Positions 37,320-47,606 are shown, counted from the stretch's first letter. The stretch: 64,000 nt of DNA from Marinomonas sp. KMM3893 (GCF_004352855.1 NZ_SJSC01000002.1:496001-560000), one strand, 5' to 3'. The notes: generated by a model from the letters alone, not told the origin. A program made the numbers and translations.

Positions 37320-38681
37320 ATGACTCAGGATATTGTTATCCTCGCTGCCGGTAAAGGCAGCCGCATGAAATCTAAGCTTCCTAAGGTACTGCACGCAATT
37401 GGCGGAGTGTCTATGGTGCGCAGAGTATTAACCGTAGCCAGTAGCCTGCCTAATGCCGCCTTACACCTTATTGTTGGACATCAAGGCGAACAAGTCGCAG
37501 AAAAATGTCAGGATTTTTCGGCCAATATTGTTTGGCAAAATGACCCTCAAGGAACCGGCGATGCGCTAAAACGTGTTGCTCCGCATTTACAAGAGAATGG
37601 CTCAACGTTAACTCTGTATGGCGATGTTCCGCTTATCCAGGCGAGTACGTTAGCAAAAATGACGGCCTTGTCGACACCAAACACCTTGGTGCTGTTAACC
37701 GTAACGCTTGATAACCCAACAGGGTACGGGCGTATTGTGCGTGATGCCGCCAACAAGGTGACAGCCATTGTCGAGCAAAAAGACGCCAACGCAGATGAAC
37801 TTAAGATCCAAGAAGTGAACACGGGAATTTTGCTGGCTCCCAATGCGCATTTACAAACATGGCTGGCAGCGCTTACTAACAACAACGCCCAGCAGGAATA
37901 CTATCTGACCGATATTATTGCAATGGCAGCACGCGATGGCGTGGAGATTGTTACCGTGCAACCTGCGACTGAAGCAGAAGTGTCTGGCGTAAACGATCGC
38001 TTGCAATTGGCCACCTTAGAAAGAGTGCTACAACGCCAACAAGCCGATGAACTGATGAAAAACGGCGCGACCTTACTCGATCCTTCACGTATTGACGTGC
38101 GTGGTGAACTGATCACAGGTCAAGATGTTGTGATCGACATTAACTGTCTTTTTGAAGGCAAGGTAGTGATCGGTGACGATGTTGAAATAGGCCCAAATTG
38201 CCACTTAAAAAATTGCACCATTGGCAATGGCACCGTGATTAAAAGCAACACCTTGATTGATGACAGCCAAGTGGGTGAAGCCTGTGATATAGGTCCCTTT
38301 GCGCGACTTCGCCCAGGAACATCATTGGCCAATAAAGCTAAGATTGGCAATTTTGTAGAAACCAAAAAAGCCATCATAGGCGAAGGCAGCAAGGTCAATC
38401 ATCTTAGCTACATTGGGGATACGCAAATGGGCGCTGGCGTGAACGTAGGTGCTGGCACCATTACCTGTAACTACGATGGGGTGAATAAATATCTGACGCA
38501 AGTGGCCGATAATGTATTTATCGGATCAAATTCTGCGTTAGTAGCCCCCGTCAGTATTGCCGCTGGGGCCACAGTCGCAGCGGGTTCAACCATTACTAAG
38601 AATGTCGCGTCAAACCAGTTAGCTCTTGGGCGAGCGCGTCAGACAAGCAAAGACAATTGGCCGAAACCAACAAAAAAATAA
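37320..38681 (+). CDS. glmU: Bifunctional UDP-GlcNAc pyrophosphorylase / glucosamine-1-P acetyltransferase GlmU
   Basis: GlmU makes UDP-N-acetylglucosamine, precursor of peptidoglycan, lipid A and many surface polysaccharides. The 453-residue enzyme has the N-terminal uridyltransferase (LAAGKGSRMKSKLPKVLH, then YGDVPLI, about 1-228) and a C-terminal left-handed beta-helix with hexapeptide repeats (about 250-453), including the acetyltransferase His in KVNHLSYIGDTQMG. SD AAGGA precedes the ATG. glmU commonly follows the atp operon; here it follows repeat DNA. A hairpin lies between it and glmS. Confidence 0.97.
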   Translation: MTQDIVILAAGKGSRMKSKLPKVLHAIGGVSMVRRVLTVASSLPNAALHLIVGHQGEQVAEKCQDFSANIVWQNDPQGTGDALKRVAPHLQENGSTLTLYGDVPLIQASTLAKMTALSTPNTLVLLTVTLDNPTGYGRIVRDAANKVTAIVEQKDANADELKIQEVNTGILLAPNAHLQTWLAALTNNNAQQEYYLTDIIAMAARDGVEIVTVQPATEAEVSGVNDRLQLATLERVLQRQQADELMKNGATLLDPSRIDVRGELITGQDVVIDINCLFEGKVVIGDDVEIGPNCHLKNCTIGNGTVIKSNTLIDDSQVGEACDIGPFARLRPGTSLANKAKIGNFVETKKAIIGEGSKVNHLSYIGDTQMGAGVNVGAGTITCNYDGVNKYLTQVADNVFIGSNSALVAPVSIAAGATVAAGSTITKNVASNQLALGRARQTSKDNWPKPTKK

Positions 38682-38696
38682 TGGCATAGACCAAGC

Positions 38697-38724
38697 ATTA
38701 AAAAGGCGATAAGCCCTTTTTAAT
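38697..38724 (+). terminator. Hairpin between glmU and glmS (attenuator or processing site)
   Basis: A perfect 10-bp stem, ATTAAAAAGG with its complement, has an eight-base loop. It lies between the glmU stop and the glmS SD. The T run is inside the stem and not after it, so it may be a weak terminator or an RNase site that uncouples the two genes. Confidence 0.55.
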
Positions 38725-38748
38725 AAACAGATTGAAAGGACAAAACAC

Positions 38749-40575
38749 ATGTGTGGAATCGTAGGCGCCATTGCTCGCCGTAATGTATCAAAAATCCTGA
38801 TTGAAGGATTAAGCCGTCTTGAATATCGAGGCTATGACTCGTCAGGCGTGGCAATCAATAACGAACAAGGGGTTTTCTCTCATCGTGCTGTAGGCAAGGT
38901 GCAGGCGTTAAAAGACAAGTTCGCCGCAGAGCCGCTAGACGGCACCATGGGGATAGCACATACCCGTTGGGCCACACATGGTAAGCCAACAGAAGCCAAT
39001 GCTCACCCGCATTTTTCTGGTGACAACCTTGCGCTTGTGCATAACGGCATCATTGAAAACCATGAAGTATTACGCCGTCAGCTAAAAGCAAAAGGCTACG
39101 AGTTCAAATCAGAAACAGACACCGAAGTAATCGTTCATCTGATTCATAACGAACTGAAAACACAACCAGATTTATTAACGGCTGTGCAAGCCACATTGGC
39201 TCAACTGGAAGGCGCATTTGCCATTGCCGTGGTAAATAACACTGAAAATGAGCGCTTTATCGCCGCTCGTAAAGGCAGCCCATTGGTTGTGGGCGTTGGC
39301 ATAGAAGAAAACTTTGTGGCCTCAGATCAGCTCGCGCTCTTGCATGTCACTGATAAGTTCATCTTTTTAGAAGAAGGTGACGTAGTGGAAGTGACGCGTG
39401 ATGAGGTTGTCATCTATGACCAAAACGGGGAGCAACAAGAGCGCCCTGTGAGCGTCTTTAATCACAACATAGACGCCACCGATAAAGGTGAATTTCGTCA
39501 CTATATGATGAAAGAAATCTACGAGCAGCCTAAAGTGATCGCTGCGTGTTTAGAAGGTCGAATTAGCGAAAGCAAAGTTCTGACAAGCTGCTTTGGCGCT
39601 GACTCAGGCTTCTTAAAAGAAGTGGAGAATGTTCATATTGTTGCCTGTGGTACCAGCTACCATGCTGGCCTTGTTGCCAAATACTGGATAGAAGATCTGG
39701 CAGGCCTGCCTTGTTCTGTGGAAGTGGCCAGTGAGTATCGCTACCGTAAGGTTGCCGTGCCAAAAAACACCTTGTTCCTGACGCTGTCTCAGTCTGGTGA
39801 AACGGCGGATACCCTAGCGGCATTACGCAAAGCCAAAGAGCAAGGCTATCTCACGACTTTGGCCATTTGTAACGTGCCATCGAGTACTCTAGTTCGAGAA
39901 TCCGCACTGACACTATTGACCAATGCGGGCGCCGAAATTGGCGTGGCATCGACGAAAGCTTTTACCACACAGTTAACAGCATTGTTAATTACCAGTGTCG
40001 CGATAGCGGTTGAAAATGGTCTGTCAGCAGAAAAGGAACAAGCCCTAGTAAATGCCATGCGCTCATTACCGGCTTATGTTAATGCTGCCTTGTTGCAGGA
40101 TGAGCACATTAAAAAAGTATCGGATCGTTTTGCAAACAAGCATCACGCTTTATTTTTAGGTCGTGGTGCCATGTATCCGATTGCCCTTGAAGGTGCGTTA
40201 AAACTGAAAGAAATCTCTTACATTCACGCCGAAGCCTACCCTGCTGGAGAATTAAAACACGGCCCATTGGCACTCGTGGATGAAAATATGCCCATCATTA
40301 CCATGGTGCCGCACAATGGCATGCTGGATAAATTGAAATCGAACATGCAAGAAGTGGCCGCGCGCGGCGGTGAATTGTATGTGTTTGCAGACCGTACTAC
40401 GGCGTTGCATAACGAAGAGAACATCATCTTCACAGAAGTACCCAAAGTGGAAGAAATACTGGAACCTATCGTTCATACTATTCCGCTGCAACTCTTGTCG
40501 TACCACGTAGCGGTTGTGAAAGGCACCGACGTAGATCAGCCAAGAAACCTCGCTAAATCTGTGACTGTCGAATAA
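38749..40575 (+). CDS. glmS: Glutamine-fructose-6-phosphate aminotransferase (isomerizing) GlmS
   Basis: GlmS makes glucosamine-6-phosphate from fructose-6-phosphate and glutamine, the first step to UDP-GlcNAc. The 608-residue protein has the Ntn glutaminase domain with nucleophile Cys2 (MCGIVGA), then two SIS domains with CGTSYHAG, SQSGETADT and the second TTQL-type sugar-binding segment; it ends AKSVTVE as expected. SD AAAGGA is well placed. It follows glmU by 67 bases and ends at a good terminator. I saw no glmS riboswitch-like sequence. Confidence 0.98.
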   Translation: MCGIVGAIARRNVSKILIEGLSRLEYRGYDSSGVAINNEQGVFSHRAVGKVQALKDKFAAEPLDGTMGIAHTRWATHGKPTEANAHPHFSGDNLALVHNGIIENHEVLRRQLKAKGYEFKSETDTEVIVHLIHNELKTQPDLLTAVQATLAQLEGAFAIAVVNNTENERFIAARKGSPLVVGVGIEENFVASDQLALLHVTDKFIFLEEGDVVEVTRDEVVIYDQNGEQQERPVSVFNHNIDATDKGEFRHYMMKEIYEQPKVIAACLEGRISESKVLTSCFGADSGFLKEVENVHIVACGTSYHAGLVAKYWIEDLAGLPCSVEVASEYRYRKVAVPKNTLFLTLSQSGETADTLAALRKAKEQGYLTTLAICNVPSSTLVRESALTLLTNAGAEIGVASTKAFTTQLTALLITSVAIAVENGLSAEKEQALVNAMRSLPAYVNAALLQDEHIKKVSDRFANKHHALFLGRGAMYPIALEGALKLKEISYIHAEAYPAGELKHGPLALVDENMPIITMVPHNGMLDKLKSNMQEVAARGGELYVFADRTTALHNEENIIFTEVPKVEEILEPIVHTIPLQLLSYHVAVVKGTDVDQPRNLAKSVTVE

Positions 40576-40580
40576 TCACG

Positions 40581-40618
40581 AGCACCAACGGAATGTCTTT
40601 TCGTTGGTGCTTATTTCT
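40581..40618 (+). terminator. Terminator after glmS
   Basis: AGCACCAACG pairs perfectly with its complement around an 11-base loop, followed by TATTTCT. It lies six bases after the glmS stop. Confidence 0.85.
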
Positions 40619-41112
40619 CCTCTGGTTATTATCCCTTCTTATCTAATCTCTCCATTAAATAATAGTTCGATTCTTGTTGATGTTTTTATTTTTAATTATC
40701 ACGCCAAGTTTTTATTGCTTATAAATTATTCTAATTTTCTTTTCAACAAAAACAAATATCATAAACATAAAGCAAATATCAGATTGATGGCTTTTTTGCA
40801 TAAAATGAATTCTTAAAATCAAAAACGAATGTCACACTCAATTTTTCAGCCCCATAAACCAGCAACTTCCATTCTATAAAGTTCTTTTTAATCAAGGTGA
40901 TACAGGGAGGTCTGCCAGAAAACACCAAGTAAGTGCCAGATTTTATCAATATTGATTAAAATGAGTAGATAAAACATTATTGTTTGACGAATTCGAAACG
41001 TTATTTTGTTTTTTAAGAATAAAGTTTTTGTATTTCAAATGCAGATAAAAATATTTTTCTAGCCTCTATTAAAGAGGAAATAACTCAAATAATAATAACA
41101 AGGTTGTTTAAA
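40619..41112. other. A+T-rich intergenic region upstream of the porin gene
   Basis: About 490 bases of strongly A+T-rich DNA with poly-A and poly-T tracts. One 70-codon open frame here is low-complexity and overlaps the glmS terminator, so I do not call it. This is probably the long regulatory leader of the porin gene; no specific operator was recognised. Confidence 0.5.
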
Positions 41113-42378
41113 ATGAAAAAAATACCATTCATTACACTTGTCTCTTTAGGGGTTACTTGTGTCAATGTGCAGGCTGAAAATTTACAGGAAGCGCTTTCGG
41201 GAGGCACCTTTACAGGTGAAATTCGAAATACCTTAGGGCTGGCTTCTCAAACGGACGCGAAAGCATCTGGGCCTTTTAATAATGGCAAGTCACTCGGCTC
41301 GGCCATTACTCTTGATTATGTCACCGGTGTTTATTACGGCTTTAAGTTAGGGTTGGGTGCAGAATCTGGCTATGACTGGGGGCTACAAAGTAACGACGCA
41401 TCCACGCTTGCTGGTGGTGAAAATGACCATAGGGTGACTGCGGATGCAACGAATTTATATCACGCTTTTCTGCAGTACGATTTTGATCACGAGCTAACCG
41501 ACTCGAGAATTCGTATAGGTCGTCAAAGTCTTGTTACGCCTTTATTGATGAATGATAACATGTATCCCATGCAAGACACCTTCGATGCCTTGGTGTTTGA
41601 CAATAAAGACCTTGATAAGACAGATCTGCGCTTCATGTACATCAGCAAGTGGAATAAGCGTTTTGGTGATGACAACAATGGCTCCATTGTTGAAACCGAC
41701 AAAAGATTCGATAACCCTTTAGTTTCTTTATACTTAAACAACAACAGCATCGAAGGGTTAAACATCGAAGCCCAATGGCTTTCTAACAACAATGATGGCG
41801 GTGTTGGTGATCCACCAGCGGATGTTGCTGCCCATGATTACGATACAAGCTTCCTTGCATTAACGTATCAAATACCAAACAGCACATGGCTGGTCGGTGC
41901 AAAAACCTTATCGGCTAATTTTGACGACAGCCCAGATACGGGCTATTGGGGAGCGCGAGTGAAGAAAACGTTTGACGGCGTTGGCGTTCAGCTTGCTTAC
42001 ACTTCCGTTAATGACGCTGCTAACTTCCCAGGCACGCTAGGACATGTGCCTATGTTTCGACCTTATAGCTCTAGCCTGACGCCAGAAGTATTCGCGGGTT
42101 TGCAAGCCACATCACTTACGATGGATTACACATTTAATGTGCCTGGATTACAGGCCAAACTTGGTTATACCAGTTACAAACAAAGTGATGAAGGCATCAA
42201 AAACAGTATCAATAATGACTTAGACGGAGCTTATGAAGCCTCTTTAAAAGTGCGTTATCAGCCAGCTGAGATCAAAGGCTTGTCCACCATAGTCGCGTTA
42301 TCTTACATGGATTACGACCAAAATGTAGATGCGGACAGTATGGCGGTACTGCGCACCTCGGTTAACTATAAATTCTAA
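41113..42378 (+). CDS. Outer-membrane porin, OprD/MOMP-like
   Basis: A 421-residue precursor with a signal peptide (about 1-21, ending VQA-EN) and a mature part of amphipathic beta strands alternating with Gly/Asn/Asp-rich loops, ending in VNYKF with the C-terminal Phe required by the Bam machinery. The pattern (GTFTGEIRNTLG, RIRIGRQSLVTPLL) resembles the OprD-type porin superfamily; substrate is unknown. I start at MKKIPF, with AAGG nine bases upstream; a TTG three codons earlier is an alternative. It is a single gene between an A+T-rich leader and an inverted repeat. Confidence 0.85.
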   Translation: MKKIPFITLVSLGVTCVNVQAENLQEALSGGTFTGEIRNTLGLASQTDAKASGPFNNGKSLGSAITLDYVTGVYYGFKLGLGAESGYDWGLQSNDASTLAGGENDHRVTADATNLYHAFLQYDFDHELTDSRIRIGRQSLVTPLLMNDNMYPMQDTFDALVFDNKDLDKTDLRFMYISKWNKRFGDDNNGSIVETDKRFDNPLVSLYLNNNSIEGLNIEAQWLSNNNDGGVGDPPADVAAHDYDTSFLALTYQIPNSTWLVGAKTLSANFDDSPDTGYWGARVKKTFDGVGVQLAYTSVNDAANFPGTLGHVPMFRPYSSSLTPEVFAGLQATSLTMDYTFNVPGLQAKLGYTSYKQSDEGIKNSINNDLDGAYEASLKVRYQPAEIKGLSTIVALSYMDYDQNVDADSMAVLRTSVNYKF

Positions 42379-42390
42379 TGTGCTGAGGTC

Positions 42391-42457
42391 GAGCCTTGTG
42401 TTTTGCGACAGTGAGTCTGTAGGTCGGTGCTACGGCGAACACGCAGACGCAAGGCTC
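42391..42457. repeat. Long nested inverted repeat after the porin gene
   Basis: Outer arms GAGCCTTG (42391-42398) and CAAGGCTC (42450-42457) are perfectly complementary, with inner arms GTCTG (42415) and CAGAC (42444). The centre contains GTAGGTCGG, the start of the REP-like motif. It could be an mRNA 3' stem or a REP derivative. Confidence 0.6.
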
Positions 42458-42591
42458 AGGTTCTGCAGCTTAGGGAGATATGAAAACAGTTTATATTAAG
42501 TAGTCTTTGTTAGGTAAATACAGAGCCTTTAGCATTACAGCTGGGGACATGCCTCTTGTTTCAGTTGTAGCGTATTTAGATGGAAGAAAAT

Positions 42592-44484
42592 ATGAGAAAC
42601 AGATTTACCGATGTGAACATAAGGACACGAGTTTACTTACCTATCGTGTTGTTGCTTATTTTAATGCTCACGGTGATTTATTTTAATTTTAATGGCAATC
42701 AAGAAGTAAGCCGTGCGAATCAAATCCAGCACGAAGTGACAGAAAATAGAAACACAATCATTGAGATTTCTCAGGCACTAAGCGGGTATTTTTCTGGACG
42801 TAGCCGGTTGAGTGTACTGGAATCCGAGATCGCAAATTTTGCGGCAAGCCTACATGACCGTCCGAAAATACAGACTCGCTTAGAAGAAATAGACAGCCGT
42901 CTTAAAGAATACCAACAAATCAAAAGTGAGGTTTCTGACCTTGAGCAAAGTAACTTCTCACTGATTGATTCGCGTTATGATAAAGCCAATGCTGATACTC
43001 ATGACACACTAGAGGCATTGCTGAACAATAAAATCACCTATCTAGACGACCGATTAAAAGCGGTCGGTGGTAGCGTGCACTTTATGACTAGCATGTATCA
43101 GTTCAAGTTTTTGTTGGCTAACTTCAAATACCAGCCAGATTTATTGCCTGAGTTACAAAAATTCATTACATCGAGTATTAAAGACGCGGAGCGTAATATC
43201 GAGCTATTGAAGGGGACGCCGTTCGTAGCAGGGCCCACGCAAGGTAAAAAAGACCTGTTAACCGTGATGAAGAACGTCAACGACATTCATACTAAAACCC
43301 TGGCACTGAAACGTATTTCAACAGATCTAGAAGCAAAAATTGCCGCTATGGAAAAGGGCTTTTCTGATGAGCAGGTGGCAAATAACGCCAGTACTTTTGA
43401 CTTGTTCAGCGGCTATTTATTTACCCTTATGATCGTCATTGTAGGCATTGCTGTTGCTATGATCCTCATCACAACGGTGACCGCGAAAAGCATACTCACC
43501 CCCATTTATTCGTTACAGCGGGCAGCCAGCACTTTGGCGAAAGGCGAAGGGGATTTAACGAAGCGATTAGAGGTGCAGAGTCGAGATGAAATTGGTCAGC
43601 TGTCGAGTAGCTTCAACCTATTTCTCGATAAGGTTCATGGCATTATGATTCAGGTCGCCGATCTCTCGTCAAAATTGAACCAAATAGCCAACCAGCTGGA
43701 GCACCAGACAGACGAGACAGGGCAATCGATTAATAAACAAAAATCCGATACGGATCAAATTGCTGTTGCTGTCGATCAGATGGCATCAACGGTAAAAGAA
43801 ATCGCCAATACCGCTACCAGCACGGCAGATTCGGCACAATTCTCTGCCACACAAGCGCAAGATGGCATGGTTAATATGCTCACGACGGCGGATCTTTTGA
43901 GAGAAGTGAATGGGGAGCTTGCAGGGACCTCCACCATCATGAAAGAAATGGAAGAAAATAGCGCCCAGATTGGCAGTATATTGGATGTAATTCGCAGCAT
44001 TTCTGAGCAAACGAATCTATTGGCTTTGAATGCGGCCATTGAAGCCGCTAGGGCGGGGGAGCATGGTCGAGGTTTTGCTGTGGTGGCCGATGAAGTGAGA
44101 AATCTAGCGCAACGCACGAAAGAGTCGACGGATGAAATTCAACATATGATCGAGTCATTGCAATCCATTTCTAGAAAAGCGGTCCACTCGATGGGCAGTG
44201 GTTTAGAAAAATCCACACACGCCACCTCCACTTTCTTGTCTACTCAAGAAGTGCTTGAAAAAGTCTCTAAGCAAATTCAGACAATCACAGACATGAACTT
44301 GCAAGTCGCTGCCGCGGTTGAAGAGCAAAGCAGCGCAACAGAAGAAGTTCAGCGTTCCACTTTCAGCGTAAAAAGCTCTTCTGAGCAAATTGCAGAAGTC
44401 TCGCAAGCGACCCAAAAATTGGTAGCAGACATGCATCAGATGACAATGGAATTGGACAAAGAAGTCGGTAAATTCGCATTGTAA
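42592..44484 (+). CDS. Methyl-accepting chemotaxis protein
   Basis: A transmembrane chemoreceptor feeding CheA/CheW. The 630-residue protein has membrane helix 1 (about 13-33), a large helical periplasmic ligand domain (about 34-275) of the double four-helix-bundle size, membrane helix 2 (about 277-300), a HAMP domain (about 300-355) and a cytoplasmic signalling domain with the conserved hairpin tip ([15 protein letters not shown]). There is no C-terminal CheR-binding pentapeptide. SD GGAAGA supports this ATG over one four codons upstream. Ligand unknown. It is a single gene beside the porin. Confidence 0.93.
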   Translation: MRNRFTDVNIRTRVYLPIVLLLILMLTVIYFNFNGNQEVSRANQIQHEVTENRNTIIEISQALSGYFSGRSRLSVLESEIANFAASLHDRPKIQTRLEEIDSRLKEYQQIKSEVSDLEQSNFSLIDSRYDKANADTHDTLEALLNNKITYLDDRLKAVGGSVHFMTSMYQFKFLLANFKYQPDLLPELQKFITSSIKDAERNIELLKGTPFVAGPTQGKKDLLTVMKNVNDIHTKTLALKRISTDLEAKIAAMEKGFSDEQVANNASTFDLFSGYLFTLMIVIVGIAVAMILITTVTAKSILTPIYSLQRAASTLAKGEGDLTKRLEVQSRDEIGQLSSSFNLFLDKVHGIMIQVADLSSKLNQIANQLEHQTDETGQSINKQKSDTDQIAVAVDQMASTVKEIANTATSTADSAQFSATQAQDGMVNMLTTADLLREVNGELAGTSTIMKEMEENSAQIGSILDVIRSISEQTNLLALNAAIEAARAGEHGRGFAVVADEVRNLAQRTKESTDEIQHMIESLQSISRKAVHSMGSGLEKSTHATSTFLSTQEVLEKVSKQIQTITDMNLQVAAAVEEQSSATEEVQRSTFSVKSSSEQIAEVSQATQKLVADMHQMTMELDKEVGKFAL

Positions 44485-44917
44485 CCCGATGAATCCTAAT
44501 ACGGCCTGACCCATATCTAGTGTGAGTCAGGCTTTGGTCGATTCGGAAATATTGTTGGCAATGTGTCCATCGCTCCATTCTTGACACATCACATTGGTTT
44601 CAGGTTTCTCGCCTATTTAGTTTTAATCAGCGCCAAAATCGACACTAGATAAATAATGGGACTTCCTTAACTATAAAATTTATTAATAGTATTTTTGCCA
44701 CTTATTTTAATAATGGTTAGCCAAGTCAAAGACAAAGTCTTTTAGCTTAATCGTCTTGATCCTTTTGATTCTAATTAATTGAAAACTGTGTAAAAATATC
44801 TGAAGTCTGCCCAAAATAGTGAAGTCAGGTCTTGTATATTGCCTGTTTAAGCGTATCGAGTGGAAAAGGTAGGCTGTTGCAAAATACAAGTTTTGATTTT
44901 ATGTGAGCAGAGGATTT
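44485..44917. other. Intergenic region between chemoreceptor and DosP-like gene
   Basis: It contains an imperfect hairpin GCCTGAC / GTCAGGC (44504-44532) that may be a weak terminator for the chemoreceptor gene. The remainder is A+T-rich and holds nothing I can name. The reverse-strand open frames in it have no start signals. Confidence 0.45.
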
Positions 44918-47464
44918 ATGCCAGCAAAGGAATACTTATCTAACCTTTTTGTGCAAACGTTAGAGCAAGCAATGGATGGGGTGGTTGTTATCAACCCCCA
45001 AAATAATATTATTCTTTATAATAAAGCGGCCGAGAAGCTATGGGGCTTCTCTCATGACGAAGTGATAGGCAAAAACGTCAAAATTCTGGTGCCAGATAAT
45101 ATTAAGCCAAATCATGACAAACTTGTGAATGCCAATAGAGAAACGGGCGTGAATAAAATTGTTGGCATGAGTCGAGATATTGAAATTGTTCGCAAAGATG
45201 GCTCAATAAAATGGGGGTCGTTTTCTCTTTCTAAAGTAGAAATGGATGGGAAAATTTTATATACCGCTTTTGTAAAAGACATAACAGACACCATGTTACA
45301 GCGCAAGCGGATAGAAATGCTGTCTCTGGTAACAGATAAAACCGATAACGCCATCTTTATTACAGACAACCAATGGCATATTACTTATATCAATAAAGGC
45401 TTCATTAATATTTTAGGTTACCAAGAAGAGGATGTTCTTGGTCGCTCTCCCATTTCTGTGATTGCCCCCGTTTCCTATGGCAATAAAGTGGCCGACATCA
45501 GAGCAAGTTTACTAAAAGGCGAAGCCGTCAAGCTAGAAGCGCCAGTGCTAGGCAAAGACGGCCGAGAATTATGGTGCTCCATAATGGCCAATCCTGTGTT
45601 TGATGACGCCGGAGAGCTCACAAATATCGTCACCATAATGTCTGAGATTACCGCGACAAAACTTCACGAAGTGCTGCACGCCAATATTCTAGGCTCTATT
45701 GCCAAAGATGAGCCGCTTGAAGTCATCATGGAAGTGGCTTGCAAAGAAATTAGTAAAATAGACAAGAGCATCATACCGGCGGTACTGAAAGTCGACGATG
45801 AAAGAAAGCTTCAGCTGTTGGCCGCGCCTACTTTGCCAGCGGATTATCGAAAGGTACTAAACGATATGCAAATTGGAGAAGGGGTCGCGTCTTCTGGAAC
45901 GGCCGCGTTTCGACAAGAGGCGGTATTGGTTTCAGACATAAGTACGGACCCTCTTTGGGCGGACTATAAAGATCGAATTCTTCCCTTGGGCATAAAAAGC
46001 TGCTGGTCTTCGCCAATTAAAAGCCAGCGTGGCGACGCGATTGGTGTGATTGCATTTTATCGAAAAGAGCATCAAGAGCCGTCTGAAATCGACCATCTTT
46101 TAATCAGTGTGTTGTCGCCTTTGTGCGGGCTTGCGATCGAGCGAGAGAAACAGCGTCAAGACATACGACATCTCGCCTATTATGACAGCTTGACCAAGTT
46201 GCCAAATCGCAGCCTACTTCATGCAGAAGCAGAACACGCACTCAGAGCTGTTGAAGCCGCGCACCAAACGCTTGCCGTTCTGTTTTTGGACATGGACAGA
46301 TTTAAACAAATAAACGACACCTTAGGTCACCCCGCTGGCGATTTTTTCTTGAAAGAAATTGCGGCGCGCATCAACCAAAAGTGCGAAGACAATGACATCG
46401 CCGGTAGATTGTCTGGCGATGAGTTTGTGGTGATCAAAAAGTATAAAAGTCACGATGAGCTTAATAATTTTATTGAAGACTTGAAGCAGACTATTGCGGA
46501 GCCGCTAAGCTTGCCGGGTCTTAAAGTTTCGCCTTCGGCCAGCATAGGGGTGAGTGTTTATCCTGATGATGGACATGATATCGGCACCTTAATTCATCGT
46601 GCTGACATGGCCATGTACCAAGCAAAAACATCAGGGAAAGGGCGCTTTGCCTTTTTTAGCCATGAACTTAATCAGCTCGCTCAAGAGCGCCAAGAACTAG
46701 AAATAGAGCTCCAAAAAGCGATAGAAAACGATGAGTTACAGCTGGCGTATCAACCTCAAGTGAATATGAAAGACGGCTCTCTTTATGGTGTGGAAGCGTT
46801 AGCAAGATGGCATCACCCCAAGTTTGGCTCCGTGTCTCCAGGGAAATTTATTCCCTTAGCAGAAGAATGTGGCTTGATTGGGGATCTCAGTAATTGGGCG
46901 CTACGATCGGCCTGTAAACAAATGGCTATTTGGCGCAACAAGGGCGTTGCGATTCCTTCTATCTCGGTCAATTTATCACCGATCAACTTCCATAATATGG
47001 ATCTATGCAGTGTCATTATGTCGGAGTTAGATTCACACAATCTTAAGGCATCGGACATCACATTAGAGCTCACGGAAGGCGTCTTTTTAGACACCAACCC
47101 TAATACGATGAAGGTCTTGCATGATATCCACGACCAAGGTATCGGTTTTTCCATCGATGATTTTGGTACTGGTTACTCAGGGTTAAGCTATTTAAGACGC
47201 ATTCCAATAAAAGAGCTGAAATTAGACAAAAGCTTTGTCAATGAATTGGAGCAGAGCGAAACCGGCAGAGCCTTGAGTAAGGCGGTATTGCAAATAGGCG
47301 AGAGTCTTAACCTAGACGTAGTGGCAGAAGGCATAGAGCGTCAAGGGCAATATAAAATCCTGAAAAATCAAGGCTACCATGTGGCACAGGGGTTCTTGTT
47401 CTCAAAACCTTTAAATCCGGTGGAAATAGAAACTTGGATTCGAAACATCCCCATTAACGTGTAG
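44918..47464 (+). CDS. DosP-like PAS-PAS-GAF-GGDEF-EAL cyclic-di-GMP protein
   Basis: The 848-residue soluble protein has the domain order of E. coli DosP, the O2-sensing c-di-GMP phosphodiesterase. PAS-A (about 12-125) aligns without gaps around the DosP haem site: His66 in KPNHDK matches proximal His77, Met84 matches distal Met95, and Arg86 matches Arg97. PAS-B (about 130-255), a GAF domain (about 265-410), GGDEF (about 420-585; active site SGDEF) and EAL (about 600-840) follow. The EAL part keeps EALARW, the Asp pair DDFGTGYS and EGIER, so hydrolysis is expected. GGDEF has an S at the first position and no I-site RxxD. Start with SD AGAGGA. Separate gene; no dosC is adjacent. Confidence 0.9.
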   Translation: MPAKEYLSNLFVQTLEQAMDGVVVINPQNNIILYNKAAEKLWGFSHDEVIGKNVKILVPDNIKPNHDKLVNANRETGVNKIVGMSRDIEIVRKDGSIKWGSFSLSKVEMDGKILYTAFVKDITDTMLQRKRIEMLSLVTDKTDNAIFITDNQWHITYINKGFINILGYQEEDVLGRSPISVIAPVSYGNKVADIRASLLKGEAVKLEAPVLGKDGRELWCSIMANPVFDDAGELTNIVTIMSEITATKLHEVLHANILGSIAKDEPLEVIMEVACKEISKIDKSIIPAVLKVDDERKLQLLAAPTLPADYRKVLNDMQIGEGVASSGTAAFRQEAVLVSDISTDPLWADYKDRILPLGIKSCWSSPIKSQRGDAIGVIAFYRKEHQEPSEIDHLLISVLSPLCGLAIEREKQRQDIRHLAYYDSLTKLPNRSLLHAEAEHALRAVEAAHQTLAVLFLDMDRFKQINDTLGHPAGDFFLKEIAARINQKCEDNDIAGRLSGDEFVVIKKYKSHDELNNFIEDLKQTIAEPLSLPGLKVSPSASIGVSVYPDDGHDIGTLIHRADMAMYQAKTSGKGRFAFFSHELNQLAQERQELEIELQKAIENDELQLAYQPQVNMKDGSLYGVEALARWHHPKFGSVSPGKFIPLAEECGLIGDLSNWALRSACKQMAIWRNKGVAIPSISVNLSPINFHNMDLCSVIMSELDSHNLKASDITLELTEGVFLDTNPNTMKVLHDIHDQGIGFSIDDFGTGYSGLSYLRRIPIKELKLDKSFVNELEQSETGRALSKAVLQIGESLNLDVVAEGIERQGQYKILKNQGYHVAQGFLFSKPLNPVEIETWIRNIPINV

Positions 47465-47533
47465 CAAGACCACCGCTTGCCCGGCTCCTAATCTTAGCCG
47501 GGCGAAGCGTCAGCTGCTTTTGTACAGCACTAT

Positions 47534-47565
47534 TTAAGTACTCAGGGAATTAAGTACTCTGGGAA
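47534..47565. repeat. Short 16-base tandem repeat
   Basis: TTAAGTACTCAGGGAA is directly followed by TTAAGTACTCTGGGAA. It lies between two converging genes. Each half contains the palindrome AAGTACTT-like core AGTACT. Significance unknown. Confidence 0.7.
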
Positions 47566-47606
47566 GTTCACTCACGTTGGGCGCGCTTAAAGTACCTTTT
47601 GTTGGT

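Noticed and set aside
38641..38748. glmS ribozyme/riboswitch
   Set aside because: The spacer is only 67 bases and far too short; this class is found mainly in Firmicutes.
40604..40816. 70-codon open frame after glmS
   Set aside because: Low-complexity translation of A+T-rich DNA; its start overlaps the glmS terminator.
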